Source of the DNA: Sambucus nigra
Taxonomy: Eukaryota > Streptophyta > Magnoliopsida > Dipsacales > Adoxaceae
Reading direction: 5' to 3'
Length of the DNA stretch: 64,000 nt
Assembly (NCBI GenBank): GCA_949130495.1
Contig: OX422221.1
Span: forward strand, 152,191,741 to 152,255,740
In this document: in pieces, positions 20,886 to 32,734 of the stretch
Position numbering within the stretch: position 1 is the stretch's first letter
Layout: each line of letters starts with the position of its first letter
Notes under the pieces: model-generated
Databases searched by the model: none
What the model was told of the DNA's origin: nothing
The model's input: the letters and a program-made list of their open reading frames with translations, nothing else
Made by a program: the position numbers and the translations under genes

Positions 20886-21545
20886 GAGGTCACCGGGTGC
20901 TCCCGAGCCCCGATTTGACCCTAATCAACTTCATCATCAAAGTGAAATCTCAATGAATCCTCGAAGGTAACTCTAATCCTTTTCTAAAAATCTGCCCTGT
21001 GAACTAAATGGCATAACTATTTGGATGAATGATCCGTTTTCCCCCTGAAAATTGATCTGGAGGCCATCGGATGCTCATGGGCTCCTTTTGACCAAGGCTA
21101 ACTCTTCAACTCAAATGAGACTAAATAAAACTTTAAAGGGAACTGAAACCCATTTCCAATGGTCTGCCCAGTGCACGAATAAGCCTTACGGTACGAATGA
21201 ACGATCCATTTACTTCTAAAAGTTCATTAGGCACTTTCGAGCCCTAGTTGACCAAAGTCATCTTTCCAAACTGAGTGAATTTATTTGGAACATCAAAGTA
21301 CCTCACATAACTTTTACAACTTTTTGGCCCGTGCATGATTCTTACTTACAGTTTGGATGAACGATCGATTACTGTTCGACAATCTCTCGTCTAAAGGATC
21401 GACGATCTCTTCCGAGCCCTATTTGACCTAAAGTCAACTCCTGGACCCGGGATCGTCCCAAAGGACTCTTGAATGTCTTTGAATAACCTTTCTAATGGTA
21501 TGCCAAATGCGTGATTTTGATTTATGGATTGCGATCTATGACCAC
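20886..21545. repeat. Four degenerate 160-175-bp tandem units in the E LTR
   Basis: Units start near 20886, 21054, 21225 and 21388. Each carries, in order, a GATC(T)..GG word, CGAGCCC, TTGACC, AAGTCAACTC-like sequence, TCTAATGGT.TGCC, a GTGC.TGATT-like word and TGGATGAACGATC. They are clearly diverged from one another. Confidence 0.75.
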
Positions 21546-21573
21546 TTTTTTGAAAAAATATGCACGAGACTAT

Positions 21574-21690
21574 CGATTGGTAGGTCTATTTCACTACCAA
21601 TCGACAATGTTTCTAGGGTCACCTGCCGATTGGCAAGGCTAGGGGAATGACAATCGGCAGTCCCCCTACCCTACAAAAGGATGGATGAGT
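21574..21690 (+). promoter_or_regulatory. Putative U3 promoter of element E with paired hairpins
   Basis: Two inverted repeats lie side by side. CGATTGGTAG pairs with CTACCAATCG (21574-21603), and CTGCCGATTG pairs with CAATCGGCAG (21623-21660). They contain CCAAT/ATTGG words of the kind bound by NF-Y. A TATA-like CTACAAAAGG follows about 10 bases later (21670-21679). The spacing resembles a plant promoter, but activity is inference. Confidence 0.45.
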
Positions 21691-22817
21691 TCACTCTCAA
21701 GGTAGACCTCAGATCGATCAATATGAGTGATCTCAGTAACATTCTCTTGAAATGAGTGAAGTTTCGTCATTTTCATACCCAATTTAGCAAAATCTCCTTC
21801 TCTCTCATCCAATATTCAAGGGACTTCATTAAGGATCAATATCAAGCCTCTATTCTCCATGGAAGGTCCAAATATCCTCCTCTCTCTTTAAATTCGTTAT
21901 CTTTACATTAGTTATATAAATTCTTAAACTAGTTTTTACTTTAACATCTCATCCTTTATTAGTTATATTGCACATACTTTATTTTCTCTAAAAAAATTCA
22001 AAACAAAGAAAAAGAGGGTTACACCTATAAATTCCAACGGTATTATCCACCATAATTTCTCAAAGCTAAAAATATCTTTTCTACAAATGCACATATTATA
22101 AACTCCCTTCTGAATTTATGGGATAAACCCCATCCTTGTGCCACATGAAAACTACATGGACTTTGATGATTTTATAATCTATGTAGTAGTTTTGTGTTAA
22201 AACTCGAGACTCGAGTCTAATTTTCCAATTTTTCTAGTTTCATGTTTTCATCCTTTTTATTTTATCTATATATTACTCCTATGTATCATAATTGAGATTC
22301 ATATTTGCATTTTATCCAACAAATATCATCGTTTCATTATGACGATCCATATCTCGATAAGTGCCCACATCATATTTTTGAATTATTACTTTGGTAACAT
22401 TCCTTTGGATGACCTCACTCTATCTTTTCCATGATATGAGTTGGGATATTTCGATCTCCATTTACACACACACACACTTCACGAAAAAATGAAGGAAAAT
22501 AGTAACACAAGCCCATGAGATACAAAAAGGGAAGGATGGGTTCTTAACACCTTCCCATTCCATAACTTATCCCCCAAACCTCTAAACTATTGGTTTCGTA
22601 AGCATCAGTTTGTCTTTGATGTCGCTCTCTCGAAGAGGCGACATGTTCTTTTGCATGTTGTGTGAAAAATAGGCTAGCGACTCCATCTCTTTACATTTAC
22701 CCCACATAGAGGATGGACTAAGCGCTCCTAGGAGTAAAGGGAGTGAAAACTTTACTCTGACCCCTGAGACGGGCGAAACGTGAGGACACCCCCGAAAAAG
22801 GGAAGGGATGGACATAG

Positions 22818-22837
22818 TGGCGACTCTGCCGGGGACC
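22818..22837 (+). other. Primer-binding site of element E
   Basis: TGGCGACTCTGCCGGGGACC, three bases after the LTR end GGACA. This TGGCGACTCTG form recurs in Tat-lineage elements. The priming tRNA is not identified here. Confidence 0.8.
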
Positions 22838-23829
22838 AACTAATCATAAGAGGGCTAGACTTTTATTGCATGGGTGTTATCATTTTCTACTTGTGCACAT
22901 ATGCACCTACATGTATGTTCCCTTTTCTCCTCTATTGTTTCTTGAATATATCTACCTCATGCTTATATCACTCCTCACTCACACACTTGTAGATGCTCTC
23001 CATGTACACTTCGCACTACTTACACGTAGGATAACTTATATCGACATGTTGCACACACCACTTAGAATATCTATGCTTAGGTGTCACTAGCACACACCTG
23101 CATTTATCTCACTTTTTATATCCATGTGCAGAGTCACACTTGTCACACACCACTTGTAGTTAATTCATGCTTAGGTTCACTACCACAAGCTGACTTACGG
23201 ATATTCACACATCATACACTCTCGCATATATATGCTTACTAGATTTACCTTTTGTACATTCTTCCTTATTAGTACAGTGATCATTAAATAAAATACTCTC
23301 TCCATAATATACTAATCAATAATCATGCATTTTTCACCCTACATCACCAAAGATCATGGCTATTGACCAAATTTTATCCTGTAACTGGGGAGTCAATTTA
23401 TGATGGGCCCTGGTCTGACAGGACGCAGTTACCCTAAGAAATATGACTCTCATCTTCCATCAGCCAAGTACTTTCAACATATATCGAACGATTCTCCCTG
23501 CATCATACCTCTTAACCAAAGTCATGACGGGAGGTATATAATAGGGAACTCGTTCACATGCGTCAAGCATATTGAATTAACTCTCAGACATACTGTCACC
23601 ACGAGGTATATGATGAGGTAATTCACGTACACATAGGTTTATCAAATGGCTTGTCCACACATACCGATTTCTTCAAAATTAAGGCGTATATTATGGAACT
23701 CATGCCAAATGGGGGAACCTTTCCACTATCCCAACAAATGCATACCCTCATAAATGCGTCAAACCTAGGAAATTCATATTTAGCTTGTCAGTTACTACTC
23801 GAAACTCTGCCAAAATGATGGGTCGGCAC
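22838..23829 (+). other. Leader of element E, first part
   Basis: Non-coding by eye. Around 23050-23190 two loose copies of a segment with CACACACCACTT, then ATGCTTAGGT and TCACTA, occur about 95 bp apart. Nothing else is recognised before the solo LTR insertion. Confidence 0.5.
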
Positions 23830-26800
23830 AGTAATACCCCGCCCCATTAAATTAATTAGTTAAATGACATAGAGAAATTAGTTAAGAATAAAAGAATATT
23901 ATTGGATTATGAAGAAATTAAAATGACGTGGGAATCTTCCAAAAATTTGAAACTGGCTAGTGCAAATCTGTAAAAAGAAGAATTTGGTCGTTCAAGCAAC
24001 CTTGTATGTGGTTTAAGTGAGGGGAAGATCTCACTTGAAAGACTAGAAGGGTCGTTTGAGCTACGCCTGATGCATATAGGCCTGCGAGGTGTGCTGTCGA
24101 TATCTCTTTGGTAGGATTCAAACCTATTATCTATAAGGTTACAAATTTTTGCATATTAAGACGAAATTGGATCATTGATATTATACCAGAAAAAGAGAGA
24201 GAAACATGGGATGATAAATTGGTTGCTATCAACACCCCAACCATTGGGTGATATGTGTTGTCGATCTGAAAATGATTCAATACCTGATATAGTAATTATT
24301 AGAAGGATAAGGTTTCTTCAGTTGGTTAACCTCTCAATTGTGGGATTATAAAAGGGAGATAAGTGTGTGATAGTGGAAAACAAAAATAAACATTTGCAGT
24401 ATCATTATCTGGAGCCCTCTAGAGAGCCCATGGTTTTTCCCCACTACTGCCTCCGATTATGTAGATTTCGACCCAACACTCAAACCACCAAATACTTCCT
24501 TCCTCCATATTAATAAAAATAAGTGATACGAGTATGCAAACAAGCCATTGTTGGGTTTTGATGGATGTGTGATGAGTTATTTTCATAATAAGAGGGGTAT
24601 ATTATTGGGGTTTTTGTAGAGGGTTTTAATTGGTGTTTCTTGGAGCTAAACATGGTGGTGCAAGATAACCCCTTTAAGGCCACCTTAGGAGGTGGGGTTT
24701 GTCATATCCCTCGATCTTCCATGCCTTCCACTGATCTAGGCTTCATTTGACATGGGAATACTAACTTGGGTCAAAGTTTAATGTGTAGTATATTTTCAGC
24801 ATGGTATTTTCATACATTATGTTAAATATATGTGCATAGGATATTGGCTTGCATCCTAGTGTTAATTATTGACTATCTTGATATTTTTATGGAATGGGTA
24901 GTGACAAGTTTAATTTAAAATGGGTCTTGAAAATAGAGTAAAAATTTAGAATAATAAATAGACATTTTTATGGAGTAAAAATGTTGGAAAAATATTGTTG
25001 TGATGGCTTTCTTAATAATCTGAAAATATAAAAATGTAAGAAATGTCATTTTTGTTGTATTTCTAACTAAAAAGAAAATAATAAAAACATTTTATGGAAT
25101 AAAATGTAAGAATTGATATTTTGGTGAAAATCTAGTGATAACAAAAGGATGGAAATTTTTATGGAATAAATATGTAAGAAAATATTATTTGTGTGTGCTT
25201 CTGGAAAAACAAAATAGTGGGTATTTTATGAAATAAAATATGGAATAATGTTCATGTTGTTTAAATATCTATGAAATAAATATTTTAAGTTTCTTGCAAA
25301 ATGAAGACTTTGTGAACAAATGGACATTCATTGAGTTAAAAAAAGTTAATAATGCCTTTATTACTTGAAAAGAAGGTTGTTATAAACAGTATAAATTTTT
25401 AGAATAAAATGTATGCTTAATCTGTTTGGTAGGATTTAAGTATTTGAATTCCATCTTTTATGCCTATAAACTTTTAGTATTTCAATAATAAATATGTGAA
25501 TAAGTTTAAAGGAAGTCTTATCGGGTTTAAGCATGAAATAAGACAAATGGAAATTTCGAAGCTTAAAATGTAAAGAGTGTTACTTTGGGTGTTAAAAGTG
25601 TTAAAGTGACAAGTGTGAAATTTGGCAAAGGTGTGGTATGAATAAGTGTTAAAATGGATAAACTGTTTAAATGTTAAGTTGGGAACTTAATAACCATTTT
25701 TGAGGAATAACACTTTAAAGGGACTAAATTTCAATTTTGGTAAACAAATGGTAAATTGGTATTTTACTTAAAGTGGAGCATTTTTATGGAATAAAAATGT
25801 TAAAGAATGTTTTTACACTAATGTGTGTGAAAATTGATTTAAGTCATAAGGCGTCGATGAATTTAGTATAAATCACGTGTGCGAGTAAGGTACTTAAAGA
25901 AGAAACAAATAATTGTCCAAGTGTTAATGGAAAATGGATGGTTAAGTCCAGAATTTGGCTTTGGTTGAGTAAAAGTAAATAAGTGGAACAATGTAGACAT
26001 GTGTGAAATGTTAAACACATTAATAAGGACTCGGATGCAACCAGGAGTAAGCAAAAAGGGCCCGGAGCCGTTGGGTGAAAAGCCCTAAATCATTGGCTAG
26101 AGCATATAGTGCACATAGCCGTCGGTGTGGATCCCGTGTAAGTATGCTGTAAATGGTAAAATTCTAAGAAAAGATAAAGGAATAAGGAAAATGTCAAGGA
26201 ACGTGTTGGGTGGTAAAATATGTTAATACAACCTAACTTGAATGAATAAATGTAATGCTTTGATAAAAGCTGAAATTGACAAGTAAATGCGTAAATCTAT
26301 TAATGTCCATAAGTTAAGGTAAAAAGGCTAAAGTAAAGTGGTTAAGCGGGTGGTTAAGTAAACTAAGTTGTAAACCCATAATTTGCATAAGAATGTGTTG
26401 AAAGACTTTTGAATGACAAACAAATGTTTTCTAACACGTCGAGTGCGTGCATTTAAATGGTACGTTTCAATGGAAATACTAAAGTATATTCTGATGAATA
26501 AAAAAGGGTGAGTCCGACAAAGGACTTGGTTGGATTAAATCAAGTGTAAAGGGTGCTTGTGATGAATCGGGTGTATTAAATAAAGTGACAAATGCTAAGT
26601 ATGAATAAAGGAAGTCTTCGCAATATTGATGTAAATTAATCTAGATGTGTAATGTTTTGGAAGTAAAACAGTTAATGCATTTGAATATGTATTTTTCAAA
26701 GGTATATTTATATATATGTAGATACATATATATTTTCGAATGCTTGTGATTGTAGTGTGTGATTATTCTTTACCGTCGTTGTTTTCTATACTGTTAGTAT

Positions 26801-27122
26801 ATTCCCACTGGGCATAGGCTCACATCCCCACTTTGTTACAGCAGGTTGGGAGGGGCTTTATATTTTGAGATCTCTATACATGTAATATTTTATTTATGTT
26901 TAAGTTAGTAGCTCTGTTTACTTGGACACGGGGTGCTCCCAATGGGTCCCACAAGTAGTTTATTTTGAAACTGGATTTGCATGCTAACTAGTGAAACATT
27001 AACTTAAAATAATATTAGACGAGCGATATTATCTAAGTTGTTTCACTGCACCTCACACCTAATGTTCAATTCGGGTCGGGTTGACTCACGGGCAACACAT
27101 ACATCCAGTTCGGGGCGTTATA
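23830..27122 (+). mobile_element. S: solo LTR (3.3 kb) of a chromovirus-like element
   Basis: Bounded by near-identical 5-base repeats GGCAC (23825-23829) and GGCAT (27123-27127). It starts AGTAATACCCCG and ends CGGGGCGTTATA, the slightly mutated form of the TGTAATACCCCG...GTTACA ends common in Tekay/Del-type LTRs. No primer site, purine tract or coding sequence adjoins it. This is the pattern of a solo LTR left by recombination between two LTRs. It interrupts the leader of element E. Confidence 0.75.
24347..24353 (+). promoter_or_regulatory. TATA box of solo LTR S
   Basis: TATAAAA followed by GGGAGATAAG, about 520 bases into the LTR. It is the best TATA match in this LTR. Promoter activity is inferred. 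Confidence 0.45.
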
Positions 27123-27127
27123 GGCAT

Positions 27128-27710
27128 GCCTCCCAAATTTTCGTTCGATTTCGTCTTTTTTTCAAAACAGGACCCTATCCATGAGCCTGCCAACAATTCC
27201 AACCATGTCTTACATATTTTTCAAACACAATTTTCCCAAGCTCAGGTCCCATCCAGCATTTCTTTTGCATTTAGGTAAACCTAATACAAGTGATAACATA
27301 ATTATAATGATAATCATGCTGAGACTCTTCTGTCATTTTTTCCTCTTTCCTTCTCAAAAGTGTCAAAAATATTTTCCCCTCTTTTATCAAAATACATAAA
27401 ACATTTTCCTTCCTTTTATCATAGATGTCAAAAGACATTTTTTCCTCCCTTTGTAAAAATAAATATACCAAAAATATTTTGTCTTCCTCTTTCCAAAAAT
27501 TTAGTAAAAAACTTCCTCCTCCTTTTTCAATAATAAATTTTTTTCCTCCGCTCTTTCAAAAATAAATTCATTCTCCTTCTCAGGCTAATTTCATACTCGA
27601 CCCTTGGTCTGGTTCCTTATAGGTTTCGGTCTTCCATCAAACCACATTTAAGCTACGTTAGTTCTCCCGTTACTTATTTCGAGTACAAAAGACACCTTCA
27701 CCCTCTTTCC
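27128..27710 (+). other. Leader of element E, second part, with pyrimidine-rich minisatellite
   Basis: From about 27320 to 27570, four to six degenerate units of roughly 45-55 bp alternate TTTTCCTC(C/T)TT-like pyrimidine blocks with CAAAAAT(A)-rich blocks. They end at CTCCTTCTCAG near 27583, which looks like a splice acceptor. Leader introns are known in the related Ogre elements, so splicing is possible but untested. Confidence 0.5.
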
Positions 27711-29070
27711 ATGGATAACACAAACCATGTGCCGGATACGCAACCTGATTTGATGACGGCCCTGGATCAACTTACCACTAAGATTGGCAACCTTCAAATC
27801 GAGGTTCATGAGATGTAGTGAGATCGAGTCCCTCTTCTTGAAGATCCCGAGGTCCTATTCCCTCATGTTATGGGTCCGCCCGCACCTGAGCCTAGTTGGG
27901 TCCCAGAAGAGTACCAACACGCTCCATGTGACGCTCTTGCCAATGGGCCACCGCCAACTCAGTTCCCTATGCCAAATCTTTTTGAACTAAGGGCTAACTT
28001 TCCCATTACCGTTGATTCGAAGGAAGGAGAATTTAAAAAGGTCAAGGAGGACCTTAAGTTATTGACCAAGAAGTTTGACCAAGTTCGAATGTTTGGGAAC
28101 TAAATGGATTACACTCATATGTCTCCTTACCCTAAAATAAGGCTGACAAAAAAGTTTACAATGCACAACATCGAGAAATTCAGGGGAATGGGCCCCCAAT
28201 TGCCCATCTTCGAAGTTACCCCTGAGATATGACACTCCTAGGTGCCTCCGGGGAAATAATGGGCCAAATATTGTAACAAACTTTGAAGGATATCGGTCTT
28301 CGCTAGTTCTTATCTCTCAAGGAATCCAGAATTCGTAATTAAGAGTATGTTGCTCGTGAATTCATGTAACGGTATAAGTACAACGAGGAGTTGTAGGTTA
28401 CATGCCATGATTTAGAACTTCTAAAATACAATCCTAGGAAAACTTTCAGTAATTTCATAGCAAGATGGAGAAAAAAAGCATCCACCATGACCAACCATCC
28501 CTTCAAAGAGGAACAAGTCAGTATTGTGAAGAAATACTTTTTACCTTATGGGAGGATAGTATTACCCCCATTTTTTAACCCTTTGAAAGAAGGAGTGAAG
28601 ATTGAAAAAAGTCTTAACAAGATAGAGATGAGCCAAAGAAAGTATTCGGACAATACCTGCTAGTACCACAGTTTCATCTATCAATAACATCTCCCATCCA
28701 ACCACTTTATGGGCACCATAAATTCTCCCTAATCCCGTCCGAAAGGGATACACTGAGCTTCACGCTCCCCTCTCCAAAGGTTACCAAGCCCTTTTGAGCA
28801 GAAATCTTATTAAGCCATTGGAACCTCGTCCATTGCCAAACCCACTTCCCAAAAATTTCAATCCCGACGCCCATTGCGATTTTCATTAAAATATAGGCCA
28901 TACCACTGATCAGTGTCTCCATATCTGAAATGTAATTCGAGATCTAATTGACCTGGGTATCATCTTCCCACTATTCAATCCTAAGCCTAACATTACCCAC
29001 AAATCCACTCCCAAATCATGCAAATGCTATTTTCCTAGAAGAAGATCCATAATTTGACCAATATGCCCAG
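27711..29070 (+). pseudogene. Gag of element E
   Basis: The start is taken at ATG 27711 (MDNTNHVPDTQPDLMTALDQ). Then come a Pro-rich stretch (27870-28000), RLTKKFTMHNIEKFRG (about 28140-28190) and a broken capsid core with RNPEF and FYLMGG-like remnants up to 28555. The C-terminal part at 28780-28960 reads LLKPLEPRPLPNPLPKNFN with a zinc-knuckle-like FH..IGHTTDQC and RDLIDLG. These boxes are those of Tat-type gag. Many stops and frameshifts are present. Confidence 0.75.
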
Positions 29071-29950
29071 ATTGTACCCAGTAAATCGCCCATTATACCC
29101 ATTTATTCACCTAGCCCCCGAAAAGTTTGCCCATATTTTCTCCTGCATCCTACATGTTTCATCGATCATGCCCTGTCACTTTTTACAAGAGTGTGCATTA
29201 TTGTTCGTATTTGTTCGAAGGAAATGATATGGAATTGTCAGTGATATTGAATCAGCTCCATGAGTTTGGGCTAAAATTGCCCTCAGAGATGACCATTGAC
29301 TTATAAAAATTCAGTACACTATTCTTATAAGCTCGAAAGTGTGCTCGAGAGTGAGTTAGTTGGGTGGTACCCACCGATAAATCCATCTTAGATGATGTTA
29401 TCCAGATCATAGCAAACTTATTCTAACTGACTCGTGAAATTTTTATCATGTTCGAGCTATTTGATGTTATGAAAGTACAATGGAGCTTGATCCCTTCGCT
29501 TCTATATCTTCCCGTTAAATGGGAGGATCTGTACAAAGAAGCCTTTGAGGTTGTATAATGAATTGAATTCTCGTAGAGAGAAGACATCGTTGCTACCGAA
29601 TGGAGGGATAAATTCGATAGTTCAGATGAAGAGACAAAATTCAAAAATAACTAGCCTAGTAGTCAGTATATGTGGAATGATATAATTTGAGGATATTTTA
29701 TGAGAGATTAACAAAGTGGCCGAATAGCCTGAGATAGATAAAGAAACAGGGTTTCTATTTTCCCCCCTTCTGTGAACTATATGACTAGATCGTTCAATCA
29801 TCAACGATCGATAAGGAAAAGGTGTTGAGAAACTCCCTATTCTGGAAATCACCCAAATACTAGATCAATTGAAGAACACTCGGGCTAACATCACTATATG
29901 GGGACTTTTTTATCTTCCCTACTGCACTGAAATGCCTTGATTACAAGGTT
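29071..29950 (+). other. Gag-protease linker of element E
   Basis: Roughly 0.9 kb between recognisable gag and protease. I see only short disconnected reading frames and no motif. In relatives this part encodes a poorly conserved linker. Confidence 0.4.
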
Positions 29951-30458
29951 CACAGTCCCTCCTTCCATCATGCTAGAAGAAGCAGTAAATCTGATCGGAT
30001 CTCTAACCTATACTATAATGCTCTCCTTCTCCCAAGAAGAATTCCCTAAGTTTGGTCCAAATCATTAATATGCTATCAATATCTCTATTGAGGTCATGGG
30101 AAAGACCGTCCCACTTTCTCTTATTGACAATGGATCAACAGTTAATGTTTATCTGTTAAGAACCCTCAACGACTTAGGACTGAAAGTAAGCGACCTTGAT
30201 CCAACTTTACTCATGGTGCATGCTTATGATAATACTCGTCGACAAGTGATGGGATCCATAAAGCTTACAATAGTTCTTGTCCCTATAAATCCTGTTACTG
30301 AATTCCAAGTCATCGATATACCGGTTTGTTCCAACCTATTGCTCAAACAACCATGGATCCATAGTATCAAGTGTGTGCCTTCTTCCCTCCATCAAAAAAT
30401 AAAGTTCTTCACCAATGGGCAGTTCATCACCATCTTGGGCGATGACGATAACACTTAG
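29951..30458 (+). pseudogene. Aspartic protease of element E
   Basis: From about 29970 the reading EEAVNLIGSL and SQEEFPKFGPNH leads into the open stretch 30096-30458: VPLSLIDNGSTVNVYLLRTL, AYDNTRRQVMGSIKL, EFQVIDIPVCSNLLLKQPWI and VPSSLHQKIKF. The active-site triad is D-N-G. The rest matches the Tat protease closely (AYDN.RR.VMG, FQV.DIP, LLG.PWIH). One stop lies upstream of 30096. Confidence 0.85.
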
Positions 30459-31420
30459 AATTCAAGAACGAGTAATCCGATAGTAGAGATACAATATGGG
30501 GACAATCTGATGCTTCTGTCAGGCTTCCGAGTCAAACCACTTCCACTCCCAGTAGGGAATGATTTGAGAGAGAGAGTCTATCTAGAGCACAACCCTTATG
30601 GCATTGTTAATATGTTTCAAATATTTAAGAACATGCACTTTATCCCCCAGTGGGGCTGGGACGATGACAACAAGGAATACTAGAACCCATAGTATTGAAG
30701 AAGGACTTCCTCCTTCTAGCCTAGGTTATTAACCATCAACAGAGGAACTCAGAATGCTCTTCCAACCTCAGTTAAAGATAAGGCAAGAATGCACCAAAAA
30801 TGTTTCTGGGGCTTACTTGAAGGAAAGATTCACCAAAGAGGGTGAATAGTTCCCCTTCTGTGGCTTTATCGAACCATGGTATGATCAGGTGGACAAAAAG
30901 ATGAAGATAGGAGTGGAGATATTTTTCTAAGACATATACTCATGGGTCGAAAGGTCCCAACATCATGTGTAATCACTTCCTAAGAAGACTATAGCTGCTA
31001 CTGAAGATTCTGAGGGAAATGACTCTGAGGATTTGTTCAATCAGCAGACACTGGAGCTGACATTCTACATTATCCACTCAAACACTACATCATCGGATCC
31101 ATCCCTCCTAATCAAAGTTACTAATGCATCTGTCTTCAACTGGCATGTTATACTAGGTCCATGCCCTCAAATGCAACCCAACTCTGATGGTTATCCCATT
31201 TTGTCTTCTTTTCTTGTTCCTCCCTATTCTAACCACTATGTAATCGAGACCTCCTTCAATGAGGATCTCAATTATGTATTTCTCGAGAATGAAATAAATG
31301 AAGATTTGAGTGTCTTGTTGTGCCATAAATTAATTATCTTGTTGCAAATGAACAATTCTTAACTGATTTTAATAAGGTTAATAATAAACAACATAACCAT
31401 GTTCAAATTAATGAAGATGA
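30459..31420 (+). other. Protease-RT connector of element E
   Basis: Decayed connector. Short readings such as LERVYLEHNPYGIVNMF (about 30570) and the open stretch 31033-31362 carry no catalytic motif. In relatives this is a poorly conserved spacer. Confidence 0.45.
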
Positions 31421-32350
31421 AACTATTGTTATTAATCTCGGTTCTAGTAGCCAACTGCATAAGATTAGTATAGGGTTTACCCTTGAAAAGAAAAGCGCAC
31501 ACAACTCGAAGAAATACTAAAGGAATTTATGGACGTCTTCGCATGGTCTTATGATGATATTCCCATCATTGATCCCGATATAGGTCATCACGAGATTCCA
31601 ACACTCTTTGAGTGCAAAATGATCAAACTAAAACTGCGTAAGCTCCTCATCGAATGGTCACTCAAGGTTAAGGAAGAGGTGGTCAAAAATTTGAAAATAG
31701 GCTTCATCTGGGTGACTGAGTATCTTATATGGCTAGCCAATATAATACCCGTGCTAAAATTTGAAAGAAAGTTTCGCATGTTCGTTGATTACCAAGATTT
31801 GAACAAGGCCTCTCCAAAGGATGATTACCAACTACACAATAGTGACATGAATGTGGAAAATATGATCAGTCATGCTCTCAAGTCATTCGTTGATGGGTTT
31901 GTCAAATATAATCAGATCAAGATGCACACTGATCATTAAGAGAAAATCGCATCCATCACCCCTAGGGGAACCTTCTATTACACAGTCATGCTATTTAGTC
32001 TAAAAAATGTAGGGACTACCTACCATAGGGCTTCCACATACATCTTGCATGATCTGACACACAAAGAAGTCAAGGTCTACGTGTAGGATATGATCATCAA
32101 GTCTGAGACTCACGAAGGTCATGTTCCTACTCTCCAGAAGTTCTTCGAGAGATACGGAGATACCAAATGCAACTTAACCCACAAAAATTTGTTTTTGGTG
32201 TTACCAAAGAAAAGATATTAGGATTCATGGTATGCGAAAAGGGGATTAAAGCAGATCCTGCCAAATTGAAGGCCATACTCAAAATGCTACCACCCTGAAC
32301 AGAGAAGGAAGTTCGGGGATTCCTTAGAAAATTGCAGTATATCAACCAGT
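31421..32350 (+). pseudogene. Reverse transcriptase of element E
   Basis: The open part 31529-31939 reads MDVFAWSYDDIPIIDPDI, IGFIWVTEYLIWLANIIPV, FRMFVDYQDLNKASPKDDY and FVDGFVKYNQIKM. The expected boxes continue afterwards: ITPRGTFYYTVM and SLKNVGTTYHRA. At the catalytic site (32077-32088) the codons read Tyr-Val-stop-Asp, so the first catalytic aspartate is replaced by a TAG. Frameshifts follow. The enzyme is dead. Confidence 0.85.
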
Positions 32351-32734
32351 TTATCAGCTAGTTGACTTCTACATGTGAACGCATCATCAAACTCCTTTGG
32401 AAAGATTCTACCAAAGTCTAGAATAAAGCTTGTCATGAAGCCTTTGACCGAATCAAACTATATCTTATCCAACCTTCGATATTTAGGCCACTGCAATTTA
32501 GTCTCCCTCTACTCCTATACTTGACCGTGATAGACACTATAGTCTGGGCTCCGCTAGCCCAATACATTGAAGAATCCTGTAAAAAAAGGTTCGATTACTA
32601 CACCAATCGTAAATTGGTCGGATAAGAATTCAACTACACTGCCTTAGAGAAAGTTCGTGTCAAACTTGTTTGGGTCACTCAAAAATTACGGCATTACATG
32701 ATCGCTTTTCCTATCCAAATCGTGTCCAAAATGG
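32351..32734 (+). pseudogene. RNase H of element E, first part
   Basis: Reading includes KACHEAFDRIKLYL, FDYYTNRKLVG, YTALEKVRVKLVW and LRHYMIAFPIQIVSKM. It is cut at AATGG by element L and resumes at 42744. Together the parts form the standard RT-linked RNase H of Tat elements. Confidence 0.8.

Larger units (their letters stand above)
20886..22814 (+). repeat. 5' LTR of element E
   Basis: The right end is fixed by GGACA, a three-base spacer and the primer site at 22818. The left end is approximate, placed where the T gag reading stops and the internal tandem repeat begins. It contains a roughly 170-bp tandem repeat, paired hairpins with CCAAT words and a TATA-like site near 21670. With no second LTR in the window, the boundary cannot be confirmed. 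Confidence 0.65.
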
